Below, in pieces: positions 19,463-27,940 of a DNA stretch of 64,000 nt (positions are counted from its first letter, which is position 1; every line of letters starts with the position of its first letter). Source of the DNA: Psychrobacter sp. UBA3480 (lineage in GTDB: Bacteria; Pseudomonadota; Gammaproteobacteria; Pseudomonadales; Moraxellaceae); assembly GCF_002377945.1 (NCBI RefSeq), contig NZ_DFQV01000033.1, positions 1-64,000 on the forward strand, given 5' to 3'. A model generated the notes under the pieces. The model worked only from the letters and a program-made list of their open reading frames with translations. It had not been told where the DNA came from and did no database searches. Made by a program: the position numbers and the translations under genes.

Positions 19463-20254
19463 ATGCAAACAACTATGCAAACCGCGACATTGACCGATTC
19501 AACCTCGAGTGTACACCATAACATGAGCGAGCAAGAGTGGCAGATGCGCGTAAATCTTGCCGCCTGTTATCGAATGATTGCCTCTTATGGCTGGGACGAT
19601 TTGGTATTCACTCACATCTCTGCGCGCGTACCAGGTACTGAGGATGAGTTTTTAATCAATCCGTACGGGATGCTATTTGAAGAGATTACCGCTTCTAGTC
19701 TGGTAAAGGTTAATAAAGCAGGCGAAAAAGTAGCGCCATCAGAGTTTGAGGTAAATCCAGCTGGATTTATCATTCATAGTGCTGTGCACGAGGCTCGTGA
19801 TGATGCGCATTGCGTCATTCATCTGCACACAAATGATGGCGTTGCCGTCTCAGCGCAAGAAAGAGGCCTGCTACCTATCTCGCAACAATCATTATTTCCG
19901 CTATCTAACTTGGCATACCACGACTACGAAGGTGTCGCATTAAACCCTGAAGAAAAGGTTCGTTTGGTTGCTGATTTAGGTGATGCTCACTTTATGATTT
20001 TGCGTAACCATGGTCTGCTCACCTGTGCCGATACGGTTGCCAATGCGTTCTTATACATGTATATCATGCAAAGAGCCTGCGAGATTCAGATCAAAGCGCA
20101 GAGCGGAGGAGGTGCCTTGACGCCGATACCAGCACAAATATTGGCCGGTATCCAAGCGGCATCTGAGCAAGTCACCCGTGGCGCGAATGGCGATATCGCA
20201 TGGCCTGCATTATTGAGAAAATTGCGTCGCACCGACCCATCATTTGAGGAGTAA
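19463..20254 (+). CDS. Class II aldolase/adducin-family protein
   Basis: The 263-residue protein is of the class II aldolase fold. Zinc-ligand motifs are visible: HLHT in CVIHLHTNDGVAVSAQ and the later His in LRNHGLLTCADTV. The family includes fuculose-phosphate aldolase and adducin-like proteins that lack a sugar-phosphate substrate. AAAGGA precedes the ATG. It is followed after 7 bp by an alpha/beta hydrolase, so the two are almost certainly co-transcribed. They lie divergent from a Crp-family regulator. I cannot assign the substrate. Confidence 0.87.
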   Translation: MQTTMQTATLTDSTSSVHHNMSEQEWQMRVNLAACYRMIASYGWDDLVFTHISARVPGTEDEFLINPYGMLFEEITASSLVKVNKAGEKVAPSEFEVNPAGFIIHSAVHEARDDAHCVIHLHTNDGVAVSAQERGLLPISQQSLFPLSNLAYHDYEGVALNPEEKVRLVADLGDAHFMILRNHGLLTCADTVANAFLYMYIMQRACEIQIKAQSGGGALTPIPAQILAGIQAASEQVTRGANGDIAWPALLRKLRRTDPSFEE

Positions 20255-20261
20255 GTCTCTA

Positions 20262-21134
20262 ATGATAACTCTTGATGATTGGCAACGGCAGGGGCAATAT
20301 GAATCTATTCATGGGCATCAAATATTTACTCGGCATGCAGGGGATAAAAGTGCGCCTGTATTGCTATTGATTCATGGCTATCCTAGTGCCAGTTGGGACT
20401 GGGAGGGTATGTGGGACGCGCTAACCGAGCATTATTATGTCATTACGCTTGATATGCTGGGGTTTGGGTTGTCAGATAAACCCAAAAACGCGCGCTATCT
20501 AATCAGTGAACAAGCTGACATTTATCAAGCAGTTTTAGAAAAACTGGACGTCAGTGATTATCATATATTAGCGCATGACTATGGTGATACAGTGGCTCAG
20601 GAGTTGCTGGCAAGACAAGTAGAGGGTAGTGCTGAGCGACACATTGCTAGCGTATGCTTTTTGAACGGTGGTCTGTTTCCTGAGACGCACAAACCTATAT
20701 TGGTGCAGAAACTACTGCTATCGCCATTGGGCCCTCTGGTATCGAAGTTAATTAATAAGCAGAAATTTGCGGGCAGTCTACAGCGAATATTTGGCCCCGA
20801 CACGCGGCCCACAGTAGAGGTGATAGATACGCTATGGCAGCTGTTAAATCACAATGATGGATTGGGTGTGATGCATAAGCTGATTAACTATATGCCCCAA
20901 CGTCAGCAGTACCGCGAGCGATGGGTAGGTGCGATTATCGACAGTACTGTACCGGTGAAATTGATCGCAGGTGCCAAAGATCCTATCTCAGGTCAGCATA
21001 TGATTGATCGTTATCGTCAACTGATACCCAATGCTGATATAACCAATATGCCTATGTTAGGACATTATCCGCAGATAGAGGATGCGGCAGCGATCACAGC
21101 GGCCTATCTACAATTTAGACGCAGTATTCTGTAA
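20262..21134 (+). CDS. MEST-like alpha/beta hydrolase
   Basis: The 290-residue alpha/beta hydrolase has an oxyanion motif HGYP (residues 38-41). The nucleophile is Asp106 in AHDYGDTVAQELL, the acid is probably D240, and the base is H268 in LGHYPQIED. An Asp nucleophile is typical of epoxide hydrolases and haloalkane dehalogenases. The HDYGDTVAQELL block, FLNGGLFPETHKP and the HYPQ(I/L)ED end resemble the vertebrate imprinted protein MEST/PEG1, from memory of that family. GAGGAG lies 10 nt before ATG 20262; a TTG at 20244 would overlap the aldolase gene. Its physiological substrate is unknown. Confidence 0.87.
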   Translation: MITLDDWQRQGQYESIHGHQIFTRHAGDKSAPVLLLIHGYPSASWDWEGMWDALTEHYYVITLDMLGFGLSDKPKNARYLISEQADIYQAVLEKLDVSDYHILAHDYGDTVAQELLARQVEGSAERHIASVCFLNGGLFPETHKPILVQKLLLSPLGPLVSKLINKQKFAGSLQRIFGPDTRPTVEVIDTLWQLLNHNDGLGVMHKLINYMPQRQQYRERWVGAIIDSTVPVKLIAGAKDPISGQHMIDRYRQLIPNADITNMPMLGHYPQIEDAAAITAAYLQFRRSIL

Positions 21135-21153
21135 ATACAGTTCAATTTAACAA

Positions 21154-21186
21154 ACGCAGAGCATCAAATGGTGCTCTGCGTTTTTT
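21154..21186 (+). terminator. Rho-independent terminator of the aldolase-hydrolase pair
   Basis: A 10-bp stem ACGCAGAGCA / TGCTCTGCGT with an 8-nt loop is followed by TTTTT, 20 bp after the hydrolase stop. Confidence 0.9.
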
Positions 21187-21636
21187 ATTCTCTTGTTATC
21201 TTTTAGCTTTCAAGAAAAATGTGTAAGTTTAAATGAGACTAACATCCGTGAGCGTAGTCACGTAGCTGTGGAAAAGGTTTTTGATAAGATGATCACTAAT
21301 AAATGGCTAATTATGATTGAGTGGTCTATATTCGTGGTGCTACAAGATACTGATGATTTGATAAAAAAGATATTTTGAAAAGTTTGAGGTTTTGGAGCGT
21401 AGTATAAGAGATTATCTTTTAAGTGTATTATGAGAATATAAAGTACTCGAATAAAGCCTAACAGATATAACTATTCTTAAAAACTGTTATAAGTGGTTCT
21501 ATTATATCAGTCTGTCTTAAGTAGTCTGTTAATAGACTTAAAGGGTGAAATAGCTAGTTCCGTTGGGGGATATACCTAGGGCAAACCAATCAAAGGAAAA
21601 TAACTCGACAGTTTGCCCAGCTTTAGTAAGCTTTGG
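21187..21636. other. Gene-poor stretch
   Basis: About 450 bp of AT-rich sequence. A TTG-started 61-codon frame at 21193-21378 has no ribosome binding site or recognisable sequence, and I do not call it. I see no other feature. Confidence 0.6.
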
Positions 21637-21936
21637 CTAAATATTCAAAGCAAAACTCAATAACACGCGTTTACCAGACTGAATTCGTGAAACACTGTGC
21701 TCATATTTATCGGGACGAAATAAATAAACTCTGTCGAACAGGTTTATAATGCAGTTTGAACACTCGAACACACCACCAACTTTAGGCTGAATTAAAACAA
21801 AGTTTAATTTGTAATAACGGCCTTTTTGCACAGGGTCACAGTGCTTCATAACGCTGTGGCTAGTAGGGTAGGTAACATAATTAATTGAAAAAATTCTACT
21901 ACTGAAAATTGCTTTGTTGGTTACTCTTTCGGTCAT
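21637..21936 (-). CDS. Very small 2OG-Fe(II) oxygenase-like protein or remnant
   Basis: The 99-residue product matches the core of Fe(II)/2-oxoglutarate dioxygenases (prolyl-4-hydroxylase-like). It has an HxD iron pair in MKHCDPV and a YYKLNFVLIQPKVGG strand pair. A distal His sits in DKYEHSV, followed by the Arg of GKRVLLSF that would bind 2-oxoglutarate. Usual proteins of this family are about 180-230 residues; here the N-terminal helices are missing. Upstream in frame a stop codon follows 4 codons before ATG 21936, so it cannot be longer. It may be a minimal enzyme or a truncated gene. No partner genes are near. Confidence 0.55.
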   Translation of the reverse strand: MTERVTNKAIFSSRIFSINYVTYPTSHSVMKHCDPVQKGRYYKLNFVLIQPKVGGVFECSNCIINLFDRVYLFRPDKYEHSVSRIQSGKRVLLSFALNI

Positions 21937-22377
21937 ATCTAATCCATTAATTTACATGTATTCAATGTCGCTTAACGCATATCAAGCTAATTATATTGGT
22001 TGTAACTTAGTTAAATACTAGCGTGAATAATGTAATGAAATGTTCTACTTAATCTGAATTTTCAAAAATGAATAATTGGTAGGCAAGCGAATCAGCAACT
22101 TATGGATAATTGCATTAGTTTTGCCAAAGAATTACATCAGAACTGCCAGTCATTATTATCTCACATTGTCATCGAATGACATTTACGATGACCACTGAAT
22201 AATATTAGGTTTGCCACAAAGAGATTATGAACTACCCCAAATATATCGGAGAGTGGCTTTTTTAAAAGGTAATAGTAATTTGGGTATACTCTTTATTGAA
22301 CAGCCTTGAATCAAAAGCTATCACTGACTATTTAGAAAGCTCGAATTGTACTGTTCCTCATCCACTTACAAAATCGT
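21937..22377. other. Intergenic region, AT-rich
   Basis: About 440 bp without a supported gene. A short TGTCAT/ATGACA dyad lies near 22168. Nothing else is recognisable. Confidence 0.55.
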
Positions 22378-23031
22378 ATGCAAGCCATAAATATTATGAA
22401 TAAAAGACCAGATCTGCTTGTATCAGACCAAAACCTCAAGTTAGTAACTTCATTTCTAATAATAACTTATGTTCTTTGTTTATTATTGCCTGCTTATAAG
22501 CTAAGTATAATGGTAGGGAGTGGTGAAGATGGCGGAGGTATGGGTACTTTAATACTGGGTACGTTATACTTACCTTTTGGTCTGATGTATGGAGACTATG
22601 GGATATTAGCTGTTTGTGGAAACTATATATTCTTCTACCTTGTTATTCGATTACTTACCATACCAAACTATTCGACCAAATTTTCAGTCGTTTTAGCCAT
22701 CTTGTTATTATGTTCGATAGCTTTAAGTTTTTATGATGTTTTTCCTGTCAACTACACTTCAAACGGGCATATAGTGGCATGGGGATATGGTGCTTTTGCT
22801 TGGTATTTTAGTTTGTGTGCCATGTCTTTTTTAATACTTTATCGTTTCTTTGTTAAAAGAACACCGCATGTTTCATGGTTTATATTGGCATTGGTAGTAA
22901 GCTTCTTGTGCTCCCTAGGTTTGCGATATTATCAATATCACTATTGGGCCGATGAATACCACAAAAAGTATTTCTTTGACGCTGTATGGTTGATGCGTAT
23001 GCGCATGCTGAGCCACATTGGGATTGTCTAA
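22378..23031 (+). CDS. Hypothetical integral membrane protein
   Basis: A 217-residue protein with about five hydrophobic helices (roughly residues 24-45, 56-75, 80-92, 100-122, 135-160 and a last one near 170-188). A Gly-rich loop GSGEDGGGMG lies after the first helix. I do not recognise the family. It stands alone between an AT-rich gap and a tRNA fragment, with low GC compared with its surroundings. The start is uncertain: a second Met at codon 7 is possible. Confidence 0.6.
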   Translation: MQAINIMNKRPDLLVSDQNLKLVTSFLIITYVLCLLLPAYKLSIMVGSGEDGGGMGTLILGTLYLPFGLMYGDYGILAVCGNYIFFYLVIRLLTIPNYSTKFSVVLAILLLCSIALSFYDVFPVNYTSNGHIVAWGYGAFAWYFSLCAMSFLILYRFFVKRTPHVSWFILALVVSFLCSLGLRYYQYHYWADEYHKKYFFDAVWLMRMRMLSHIGIV

Positions 23032-23080
23032 TATTCAACAATCTGAGAGAGTATGGAAATTCCGAGGTGCTGCATACATC

Positions 23081-23109
23081 TGCCAGTTCGATTCCTGTAT
23101 AGCGCACCA
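23081..23109 (+). pseudogene. 3'-terminal scrap of a tRNA gene
   Basis: The sequence ends like a tRNA: a T-loop TTCGATTC, then an acceptor 3' strand and GCACCA. The T-stem does not pair and no anticodon or acceptor 5' strand fits upstream, so it is not a functional tRNA. Integrating elements often leave such pieces. Confidence 0.5.
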
Positions 23110-23172
23110 AACACAATTCTTTGAATATCCACTCTAGGAGTTATATCTGACTATGATAGTGTCCATAAAACT

Positions 23173-23859
23173 CTATTTTTGAGTGCAGTTCGTTGGAGGA
23201 GGTATCACCATAGAATCTAAAAAATTAACTACTTTATCGGGCAATAGAAACTTAAAATACTCATTAAAGAGGTGTGGTATGTTCGTATAATGGGAATACC
23301 TTTCAAATACAGTATCCCATCCATTTTGACCTACTTCACTTTTAATATAGTCCTTGCTGTCTAAAACATGGGTTTTATAGCCAATGATTTGTAAGGGTAA
23401 GTCATAGTCTATTAGCGCAAACACTTTCTTTTCATTATCAAATATAAGAAACGGTGTATTTAGGTGTGATGATGAAAAATTCCAAATTACTTCCTCGTTT
23501 GTGTGAAAGCACTCACAAAAACAACCAAAACTGGCATCGGTTGATGCTATAAAAATAGCACTCTTTAAATTATCATTAATTAATTGAGATATTATAGTTT
23601 CAGTTACTAAACCTTCTTCTATTTCTTCCCCTAGCTCATAGGGAATACAAAAGTAATGGTAGCTATGAGTTAGCCTAGGCTTCATAGCATCACTCCCCAT
23701 GATTCCTTTAGACCCTGTAATTAATAGATCATTAAATGGGTGAGCATTTGCTTCATCTACGGTTAATAACCTTCCCCCAACTTCGCTTAGATATTGTCTT
23801 TCTTGCACCCAAAACTTGCTGAAATACTCTTGGTCGCTATCTTTTAAATAAAATGTCAT
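23173..23859 (-). CDS. Hypothetical protein, 228 residues
   Basis: I do not recognise this protein. It is soluble, acidic and rich in aromatic residues, without signal peptide or membrane segments. A Cys-containing CFCECFH patch lies near the middle. I start at ATG 23859 because AGGA lies 8-12 nt upstream; an in-frame extension to 23943 lacks that. It sits between the tRNA scrap and truC and could belong to an acquired segment. Confidence 0.65.
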   Translation of the reverse strand: MTFYLKDSDQEYFSKFWVQERQYLSEVGGRLLTVDEANAHPFNDLLITGSKGIMGSDAMKPRLTHSYHYFCIPYELGEEIEEGLVTETIISQLINDNLKSAIFIASTDASFGCFCECFHTNEEVIWNFSSSHLNTPFLIFDNEKKVFALIDYDLPLQIIGYKTHVLDSKDYIKSEVGQNGWDTVFERYSHYTNIPHLFNEYFKFLLPDKVVNFLDSMVIPPPTNCTQK

Positions 23860-24016
23860 TGCAGCTGTCCTGGTTGTCACAACTATTAAGGGTAATTTTA
23901 TGTGCCCACGAAAAGCTGACTGCGTGTACACAACGAAGTACACCGATGTTATTTCAATAACTCAAATTATTGCTATCATTAATCTAAAGCCGAAAATTCA
24001 AGTCCCCACTAGGAAC

Positions 24017-24790
24017 TTAAACCTTAACACTATCTGTCCAAGAGAACTCTTCTAAGATACGCATCCATTGATCGTCTAATCCAGCTTTTAGTACTAGTGG
24101 CTCACCAGTGATGGGGTGGCTGAGCGCCAAAGTCTGAGCATGCAGCAACATACGCGTGCAATCATAGTGAGTACGAAAAAATCGTGTATGACGTATATCG
24201 CCGTGACTGGTATCACCCACGATGTGATGGAATACATGTCTCATATGCCGACGCAGCTGATGTTTGCGGCCAGTTTCAGGCGTTAAGCGCACCAGACTAT
24301 AGCGGCTAGTGGTATGCTTTTTTGATACTGCAAATGGCAGTTCAACTTGTGCCAAACTCTGCCAGTGGGTGACCGCTTCTTGAGCAGGTTTATCTAAGTT
24401 GGCAAATTTATTGGCAATGGCGTCAGGCTTAAAGCTCAACGCATAGTCAACAGTACCTTGCTCAGACATAAAGCCACGCACCACGGCCAAATATTGCTTA
24501 GTCACTTTGCGTTCAGTAAACGCTTCGGTAAGGCTACGTGCCACGGCTGAGCTCTTGGCAAACAATAATACACCTGATGTAGGTTTGTCTAACCTATGTA
24601 CTGGAAACACATGGCAGCCTACCGCATCACGAGTAAGCTGCATGGCAAAGCGTGTCTCGCCTTTGTCCAGCCAACTGCGATGCACCAACAGACCAGCTTC
24701 TTTATTAATCGCTACTATATACTCATCTTCATAGATAATTTCTATTTGATCAGCAGTATTGCCTTCGATATCCATGTTTTCATTGCTCAT
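24017..24790 (-). CDS. truC: tRNA pseudouridine synthase (TruC-type)
   Basis: The 257-residue RluA-superfamily synthase has the catalytic Asp in VHRLDKPTSGVLLFAKS. It also carries the TruC-type GRKHQLRRHMRHVFHHIVGDTSHGD block near residue 175-200. TruC makes pseudouridine 65 in tRNA. It lacks the S4 domain that RluC/RluD carry. The length is that of TruC proteins. Neighbours give no operon link. Confidence 0.87.
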   Translation of the reverse strand: MSNENMDIEGNTADQIEIIYEDEYIVAINKEAGLLVHRSWLDKGETRFAMQLTRDAVGCHVFPVHRLDKPTSGVLLFAKSSAVARSLTEAFTERKVTKQYLAVVRGFMSEQGTVDYALSFKPDAIANKFANLDKPAQEAVTHWQSLAQVELPFAVSKKHTTSRYSLVRLTPETGRKHQLRRHMRHVFHHIVGDTSHGDIRHTRFFRTHYDCTRMLLHAQTLALSHPITGEPLVLKAGLDDQWMRILEEFSWTDSVKV

Positions 24791-25098
24791 ATTTTAGATG
24801 CGTCAATTATATATTCTTTTTATTGTACCTGTAGTGGCATAATAAATTTAGATAGTGATGCAGAGAAAATACGCGGTATACAAAGGAACGATGATAAAAA
24901 TTAACCATATCGGCTAAAAAATACCCGCAACGGCGTTTATATCTTTACCGTTAGCAGAAGCGTTAATATAAATAGTAAAACGCTAAATGATAAGATGTCA
25001 GCTGCCGATGTATTGAGCATGGAAGTACCAACAACCATTCAACACTTTTCTACGCTCATTATTTGTAATATATGGAGTATCAAGAAAGGAGTAGGTTT
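24791..25098. other. Divergent intergenic region truC / pirin
   Basis: About 308 bp carrying the promoters of both divergent genes. I see no clear operator, and no small gene with a ribosome binding site. Confidence 0.5.
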
Positions 25099-26037
25099 AT
25101 GAGTATTCAAACGTTTGAGCCAAAGCTGGCTGATGTTGGCGGTATTCCAATCGCACGTTTATTACCCAATAAAGGCAAAAAACCGATCGGTGCGTGGTGC
25201 TTTTTAGATCATGCAGGTCCTGCTAATTTTGGTCAGGATGATGCAGGGATACAAGTGGGTCGCCATCCGCATACTAACTTGCAGACTTTCAGCTGGATGC
25301 TAAATGGTGAGGTGCTACACAAAGACAGTTTGGGCAATCATCAGGTCATTACCAAAAACCAAGTCAATGTCATGACAGCAGGTACGGGTCTACACCAAGG
25401 TATCAGTCATACAGAGCAAAGTGTCTTTCCAGATACGGGCGGTTCAGAAAATGCTGCACGTGGTATCAGTATGGTGCAGCTATGGATTGCGCTTCCCACC
25501 GATCAGAAAATCAAACGCAGTTTTCATCATTATCCTAAGCTACCGACATGGAGCGAGGGCAACGTAGAGATGATACTAACGACAGGCAGTTATACCAATA
25601 CATCAGGTAAGACATTTGAAGCGCCTACCATTCAGTATTCTAAACTGGTTGGTATAGATGTGTACTTTAAGCAAGATGGCGAAGCAACATTGAATTTAGA
25701 GCCAGGCTTTGAGTACGGTATCTTGGTTTCAGAAGGGGAGGTAGAGTCTGAAGGCAAGGTTTGTCAGCAAGACCAGTTATTCCGTTTTCATGATAGCGAT
25801 GTCGCTAATAACAAAAGTATTAAGCTGGTTGCCAAAAAGGGCACACGTATCATGTTCATCGGCGGCGAACCGCTGAATAACCAAGTGCTAATGTGGTGGA
25901 ACTTCGTTGCTGATAACAAAGCTGAGATTGAGCAGTCTATTATTGATTGGAATAATGGTCATGAGCGTTTCGGTAATGTTGACTCTGATATGAAGCGTTT
26001 GCCTGCACCTGAACTACCAAAAGGTTTTAAAGGCTGA
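25099..26037 (+). CDS. Pirin-family cupin protein
   Basis: The 312-residue bicupin has the pirin N-terminal metal site: the His pair in GRHPHTNLQTFSWML, then the second-strand His and Glu in GTGLHQGISHTE. Bacterial pirins are iron-binding, and some have quercetinase activity or regulate central metabolism. AAGGAG lies 7 nt before ATG 25099; an upstream ATG at 25072 lacks a site. It is a single gene. Specific role unknown. Confidence 0.9.
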   Translation: MSIQTFEPKLADVGGIPIARLLPNKGKKPIGAWCFLDHAGPANFGQDDAGIQVGRHPHTNLQTFSWMLNGEVLHKDSLGNHQVITKNQVNVMTAGTGLHQGISHTEQSVFPDTGGSENAARGISMVQLWIALPTDQKIKRSFHHYPKLPTWSEGNVEMILTTGSYTNTSGKTFEAPTIQYSKLVGIDVYFKQDGEATLNLEPGFEYGILVSEGEVESEGKVCQQDQLFRFHDSDVANNKSIKLVAKKGTRIMFIGGEPLNNQVLMWWNFVADNKAEIEQSIIDWNNGHERFGNVDSDMKRLPAPELPKGFKG

Positions 26038-26264
26038 TTACAACTTATCTCGCCCCTCACTATTTGACCTTAACTCGTAGAAAACTGCTTAAGTAAAATA
26101 CTGCTTAAATAAAATAAGGGTAGTTTGATGTAAGGATTAGAAGGGGTAGGTCGACCAAAAATTAAATCCTGATTCGCACATAATTACCACGATGATAAAT
26201 CATATATGAATCAGGACAATATTTGAGGCATACTCCAGTTGGCTTACAATCAGAGCGTCAACGC

Positions 26265-26543
26265 TTAAGTTCTATAAAGTACTTTTACGACATGCCAGCC
26301 AAATTTGGTCTTTACTAAATGCGGGGTAAATAGTTCGCCGGTAAAGCAAACCTTATCGAATGGCCCTACCATATCACCTTTGCCAAACTCACCTAAGCTG
26401 CCACCTTTTTTGCCTGATGGGCAAGTTGAGTATCGTTTGGCCAGTACATCAAACTTAGCGCCTTTTTTAAGCTTGGCAATAATGTCCTCAGCTTGTTCTT
26501 TATGTTTTACTAAAATGTGCAATGCGCTAGCGGTACGAGCCAT
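26265..26543 (-). CDS. ppiC: Parvulin-type peptidyl-prolyl isomerase
   Basis: The 92-residue product is a stand-alone parvulin (PpiC family): HILVKHKEQAEDI near the start, FDVLAKRYSTCPSGKKGGSLGEFGKGDMVGPF in the middle and TKFGWHVVKV at the end with the catalytic-site His. No signal peptide, so it is cytoplasmic. AAGGG lies 7 nt before the ATG. Confidence 0.92.
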   Translation of the reverse strand: MARTASALHILVKHKEQAEDIIAKLKKGAKFDVLAKRYSTCPSGKKGGSLGEFGKGDMVGPFDKVCFTGELFTPHLVKTKFGWHVVKVLYRT

Positions 26544-26755
26544 AATGTAACCCTTTTATAAAATATCAATTATCAGGACATTATATCACTACTTACTTTG
26601 GTTGCTAACCTCACTTGTAGGTGCTGAGCTCTCCCAAGTCATCCTTATGCAATCGTGACTATAGGGGTTGAAGAAAAGAAATTTTAGTCATGTAGTGTTT
26701 TATTTAAAATATAGTCCCTTATTCAAACTATAGCCCTTAAATGACGGACATAAAA

Positions 26756-26783
26756 AAAGCCTCAATCTTCAGATTGGGGCTTT
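26756..26783 (-). terminator. Terminator of rutR; first copy of the 'CCCCAATCT' hairpin family
   Basis: Minus-strand stem AAGCCCCAATCT / AGATTGAGGCTT followed by TTTTTT, 35 bp after rutR. Related hairpins recur at 36326 and 55871 in the same orientation. The following bases (TGGGTAGCCGTA) weakly resemble the tRNA 3' end seen at the third copy. Confidence 0.85.
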
Positions 26784-26817
26784 CCTAATTGGGTAGCCGT
26801 ACTTTACTCATATTAAA

Positions 26818-27489
26818 TCACGGAATCAAACTATCTACCAGAAGTTGAATGCTAGTATTTAATGCCTCATTAGCGAACTTCTTATTCCTCAAACTATGAT
26901 TACACACCGCTTCAGTTTGCGTAGAAAAATCAGAATAGTGCTGAGTCACCGCCCAAATATGAAAAATCAAATGGATAGCAGACACGGACTTAATTTTGTT
27001 ATCTGCAATCCAGCCATCAATCACTGCCACCTTTTCACGAACCAAAGATTTCAAAGGGCCTTTTAATACGGCCATCAAATGAGGTGCCCCTTGTATAATC
27101 TCTAACGCATATAGTCTCGATGCTGCAGGCGATTTTTTTGAGATTTTATATTTTTCTTCAATATAGGTCTTAAGGGCAACCCTTGGATCTTGGTTGGCGT
27201 TAATCTCACTCAAAGGCGATAGCCACTTACTCAGCACCTTTTCTAAAACAGCAACATACAGAACTTCTTTACTTTGAAAGTAATAAAATATATTCGATTT
27301 AGATATGTCAGCTTCTTCGGCAATTTGCTCCATGCGCGCGCCATTTAACCCCTCTTGGGAAAATACGATCAATGCAGCATTAATGATATGTTCTTTCTTT
27401 TTTAATATCTTTGCACTCGTCTCTGTCTCTTCTTTTAGTGCGTATTCTTTCACTATATTTTCCCTCATCGTAAAGCCATATGAACCCAA
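26818..27489 (-). CDS. rutR: TetR-family repressor of pyrimidine degradation RutR
   Basis: A 223-residue TetR-family protein. The N-terminal helix-turn-helix (ARMEQIAEEADISKSNIFYYFQSKEVLY) and the ligand domain track RutR of E. coli closely, including SRLYALEIIQGAPHLM and AVTQHYSDFSTQTEAV. RutR binds uracil and releases DNA. It is divergent from the rut operon across 451 bp. An NtrC-like enhancer array, a sigma-54-like promoter and a TTGACCA half-site (27637-27643) lie in that gap. Confidence 0.92.
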   Translation of the reverse strand: MGSYGFTMRENIVKEYALKEETETSAKILKKKEHIINAALIVFSQEGLNGARMEQIAEEADISKSNIFYYFQSKEVLYVAVLEKVLSKWLSPLSEINANQDPRVALKTYIEEKYKISKKSPAASRLYALEIIQGAPHLMAVLKGPLKSLVREKVAVIDGWIADNKIKSVSAIHLIFHIWAVTQHYSDFSTQTEAVCNHSLRNKKFANEALNTSIQLLVDSLIP

Positions 27490-27636
27490 TTTTAAATGAT
27501 AGTTGATTCAATTTAAAAAAGGGTCGAAGTAACCAAATGCAGATGCTACTGGTTGATCAAAACGGGTATGCCAACTACTCCAACAGCGAGCAATACCATA
27601 TCGGTTTACAGGTTCACTGACTAAAACAACCTGCTG

Positions 27637-27643
27637 TTGACCA
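27637..27643 (+). promoter_or_regulatory. RutR half-site-like sequence
   Basis: TTGACCA is one half of the TTGACCA-N2-TGGTCAA palindrome known for E. coli RutR. The second half is not conserved here, so this is only suggestive. Confidence 0.3.
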
Positions 27644-27694
27644 GTCTTTTCTGCTGCTTATTCCACCTTATCTTCATTCAGACCACCATCAAAA

Positions 27695-27779
27695 TGCACT
27701 TATAAATAATTTATACATTTGTGCACTATTTTATAACACTTTGCACCAATTTATAACAGCCCGCACTATTTCTCTGCAT
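27695..27779 (+). promoter_or_regulatory. Array of NtrC-like boxes on a 20-bp period
   Basis: Three boxes begin with GCAC at 27723, 27743 and 27763, exactly 20 bp apart: TGCACTATTTTATAACA, TGCACCAATTTATAACA and CGCACTATTTCTCTGCA. A further GCAC lies at 27696. The left halves match the NtrC consensus TGCACYA, and the third box also has the right-half TGCA. They would lie about 105-160 bp upstream of the sigma-54 transcript start, the usual enhancer distance. In E. coli the rut operon is NtrC-activated. Confidence 0.6.
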
Positions 27780-27853
27780 ATTTTTAGACCATATGGTTTA
27801 ATAATTTTTGTATGAAAATTATATAAGTATTTGATAAATAAGTATTAATTAAT

Positions 27854-27870
27854 TTGGCATAAATTATGCT
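27854..27870 (+). promoter_or_regulatory. Sigma-54-type promoter of the rut operon
   Basis: TTGGCATAAATTATGCT matches 10 of 13 informative positions of YTGGCACG-N4-TTGCW, with GG (27856-27857) and GC (27868-27869) at exact spacing. Transcription would begin near 27881, 60 bp before rutA. Confidence 0.65.
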
Positions 27871-27940
27871 ACATAAAAAACATGAAATAATCTTTATTTC
27901 TTTTATCGCTCTTTTCTTCCTCAAACGTATAGGTGAAATC

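Noticed and set aside
21193..21378. 61-codon TTG-started frame after the hydrolase terminator
   Set aside because: No ribosome site, no domain and AT-rich composition.
23081..23109. Possible functional tRNA
   Set aside because: Only the T-loop and 3' end remain, and the T-stem cannot pair.
26167..26216. TCCTGATTC / GAATCAGGA inverted repeat between pirin and the parvulin
   Set aside because: Arms are 32 bp apart without T-run or link to a regulator; could be chance in AT-rich sequence.
27866..27940. N-terminal extension of RutA from ATG 27866
   Set aside because: That ATG lies within the sigma-54 -12 element, upstream of the expected transcript start, and RutA homologues begin at MEIGIF-like residues.
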